Assembly: GCA_016742295.1 (NCBI GenBank)
Contig: JACVCA010000085.1
Coordinates: forward strand, 1 to 6,132
Source of the DNA: Alphaproteobacteria bacterium
GTDB taxonomy: Bacteria; Pseudomonadota; Alphaproteobacteria; JAGOMX01
Direction of reading: 5' to 3'
DNA: 6,132 nucleotides
The notes beneath the pieces were generated by a model. The model was not told where the DNA came from. It searched no databases and was given only the letters and a program-made list of their open reading frames with translations. Of the stretch, positions 4,715 to 6,132 are shown one piece after another (position 1 is the first letter of the stretch; each line of letters opens with the position of its first letter). The position numbers and the translations under genes were made by a program.

Positions 4715-6132
4715 ATGCACATATTCCTTATGGCTCCTTTATTAACATGTTTAATGCTTAGTTCAATTCTCTCAAGCTCTTGCATAGCCTGTGAGAAAGA
4801 AACTGAAGAATATGAGTTAGCTAAGAAACGTCAAAGGTTGATGCCTTCTTCTTGTTTTGAATTTCCTTCTTTAGCTATTAATCAATGGAACACTCTTCCA
4901 GAGGAAGTATGGCTTGATGTCTTTGATCAATTAAGTTTCAGTAATCTTAGCAATGTGCAAAAGGTTTGCAAGCAGTGGCATACTCTTGGTCACGATAACA
5001 CTCTTTCTTTAACCCAACAGATTTTAAGAAAACCACTTTCAGAAGTATTATGGAAACTTGAAGATATAAAAGAGGGCTCAGAAAGACTCAAACAAAGTAT
5101 TACAACACTTGTTCTCAACCCCATTACATGCCAAAGATTCTTTTCTTCACCTGACGCATTTTGTAAATTATTGCTGGCACCTACTGCAATAGGGCATATG
5201 TTAAGTTCTCCCTCTTTGTTTCCTCTCTTGTTTGAAAGTAAGTTAACCGCATCAGAGATTTATCAAGCTTTGTCTCAACACGCTCTAGATGAAGATCAAC
5301 GGACGAAGTTAGAAACTTATGCAAAAATTATGCCTGTTTTTCCTTTCCAACAAAAGAAATCCTCAGAAGAGTTCGTTAATTATGCAAAGGCTTACTCTCC
5401 TCATTATAAAGCCTTTTATTTACTTTCCCTTTTTAATCTCCCGGTTGGAAAGCCTATGAAAGATTTATTAAAGAGAATAAACAAAGAGGTTACCTCAGAG
5501 GATAGCTATGAAAATACACATGAAGACCAAGCCATTTTTATTCCCCAGGGGATGGCTTATTTCACTGACCTACCCTCCGATATTGCACATAATATTGGAG
5601 TATACTGTGATAAATGGGCTGAACGAACCTCAAATGATAGTACAAAGAGTTTATGGTTAGGGTTTGTAGAGATATTTTACCGTAAATCTGTCAGCCAAGG
5701 TTATGAAGCAGCTGTATGTAACTTGGGCGTGATGTTGTCAAAACAAGGTAGGCTTGAGGAGGCAGAAACTTTCTATCGTCAGGCTGCCAGCCAAGGCCTT
5801 GCAGAGGCTCAAAGAAACTTGGGATTACTTTTGGAGAAGCAAGGCAAGCTTGACGAGGCGGGAACCTTCTATCGCCAGGCTGCCAACCAAGGTCATGCAA
5901 AAGCTCAATTCAACTTGGGATTGCTTTTGGAAGAGCAAGGCAAACTTGACGAGGCGGGAACCTTCTATCGCCAGGCTGCCAACCAAGGTCATGCAAAAGC
6001 TCAATTCAACTTGGGATTGCTTTTGGAAGAGCAAGGCAAACTTGATGAGGCAGAAACCTTCTATCGCCAAGCTGCCAGCCAAGGCCTTGCAGTTGCTCAA
6101 AGTAATTTGGGATGGCTTTTTGGGGGGCAAGG
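4715..6132 (+). CDS. F-box protein with tandem Sel1/TPR-like repeats, candidate host-directed effector (3' end outside window)
   Basis: The frame is open for 472 codons to the window edge with no stop, so the C-terminus is missing. Residues 1-25 form a hydrophobic, signal-peptide-like segment (cleavage plausible at SCIA/C), although the n-region lacks Lys or Arg. Residues 37-41, KKRQR, form a basic cluster. Residues 61-97 are a textbook F-box: LPEEVWLDVF, then L73, L78 and VCKQW (84-88), followed by L91, D94 and L97. Residues 100-316 are mostly helical and unrecognised. From 317 come five units of 32 residues with core NLGLLLEEQGKLDEA-FYRQAANQGHAKAQ, resembling Sel1 repeats and TPRs. F-boxes bind SKP1 of eukaryotic SCF ubiquitin ligases, and bacteria have no SKP1. 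I infer that the protein acts in a host cell: F-box to recruit the ligase, repeats to bind a target. The substrate and export route are unknown. A non-secreted scaffold role remains possible. Confidence 0.88.
   Translation, partial: MHIFLMAPLLTCLMLSSILSSSCIACEKETEEYELAKKRQRLMPSSCFEFPSLAINQWNTLPEEVWLDVFDQLSFSNLSNVQKVCKQWHTLGHDNTLSLTQQILRKPLSEVLWKLEDIKEGSERLKQSITTLVLNPITCQRFFSSPDAFCKLLLAPTAIGHMLSSPSLFPLLFESKLTASEIYQALSQHALDEDQRTKLETYAKIMPVFPFQQKKSSEEFVNYAKAYSPHYKAFYLLSLFNLPVGKPMKDLLKRINKEVTSEDSYENTHEDQAIFIPQGMAYFTDLPSDIAHNIGVYCDKWAERTSNDSTKSLWLGFVEIFYRKSVSQGYEAAVCNLGVMLSKQGRLEEAETFYRQAASQGLAEAQRNLGLLLEKQGKLDEAGTFYRQAANQGHAKAQFNLGLLLEEQGKLDEAGTFYRQAANQGHAKAQFNLGLLLEEQGKLDEAETFYRQAASQGLAVAQSNLGWLFGGQ
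5663..6132 (+). repeat. In-frame tandem array of 96-bp units coding the 32-residue repeats
   Basis: Units start at 5663 (diverged), 5759, 5855, 5951 and 6047 (cut by the window edge), all exactly 96 bases apart. The units at 5855-5950 and 5951-6046 differ only in the last base (GAC versus GAT). Each unit is 32 codons, so gain or loss of a unit keeps the frame. The array lies inside the F-box gene and probably continues past 6132. The high identity points to recent unequal recombination or slippage. Confidence 0.95.

Noticed and set aside
5691..6130. Minus-strand reading frames opposite the 96-bp repeats, themselves repetitive
   Set aside because: They are mirror images of the coding repeats. 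The plus-strand frame carries the F-box, Sel1/TPR-like motifs and a synonymous third-base difference.
5663..6132. Regular repeats considered as a CRISPR array
   Set aside because: The units are 96 bases, contiguous without spacers, and stay in frame inside a protein-coding gene.

Overview
The window looks like the chromosome of a moderately AT-rich, Gram-negative alphaproteobacterium that probably lives inside a eukaryotic cell. The order pyrG - kdsA - eno on one strand is a familiar alphaproteobacterial housekeeping arrangement. kdsA implies lipopolysaccharide with KDO, and an intact eno implies a working lower glycolysis. Together these argue against Wolbachia-like lineages (no LPS) and Rickettsia (no glycolysis). 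An F-box protein with Sel1/TPR-like repeats is typical of amoeba or protist symbionts, for example the Paracaedibacter/Odyssella group. That placement is inference; nothing here fixes the species.

Layout, all genes on the + strand. Positions 1-2560 hold pyrG (CTP synthase) and kdsA (KDO-8-phosphate synthase), separated by 12 bases and evidently co-transcribed. CTP is also the co-substrate that activates KDO to CMP-KDO, so the pair is functionally coherent. Positions 2561-2811 are a gap with two parts: a GC-richer block of about 120 bases right after kdsA (about 50% GC, possibly a dispersed repeat), then an AT-rich eno leader (about 30% GC) with a 9-bp inverted repeat. eno (enolase) follows at 2812-4083.

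From 4084 the character changes from housekeeping to accessory. A gene at 4188-4457 encodes a small protein with a signal peptide that I do not recognise. A 257-base gap with an imperfect inverted repeat follows. A long reading frame then starts at 4715 and runs off the end of the window. It encodes a signal-peptide-like N-terminus, a convincing eukaryotic-type F-box, a helical middle region of unknown type, and at least five tandem 32-residue Sel1/TPR-like repeats. Two adjacent repeat units are 95/96 identical at DNA level, so the array expanded recently.

The F-box gene is the standout: a candidate host-directed effector that could recruit host SKP1/cullin ubiquitin ligase through the F-box and bind targets through the repeats. 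No tRNA, rRNA, CRISPR array, insertion sequence or convincing intrinsic terminator was seen.
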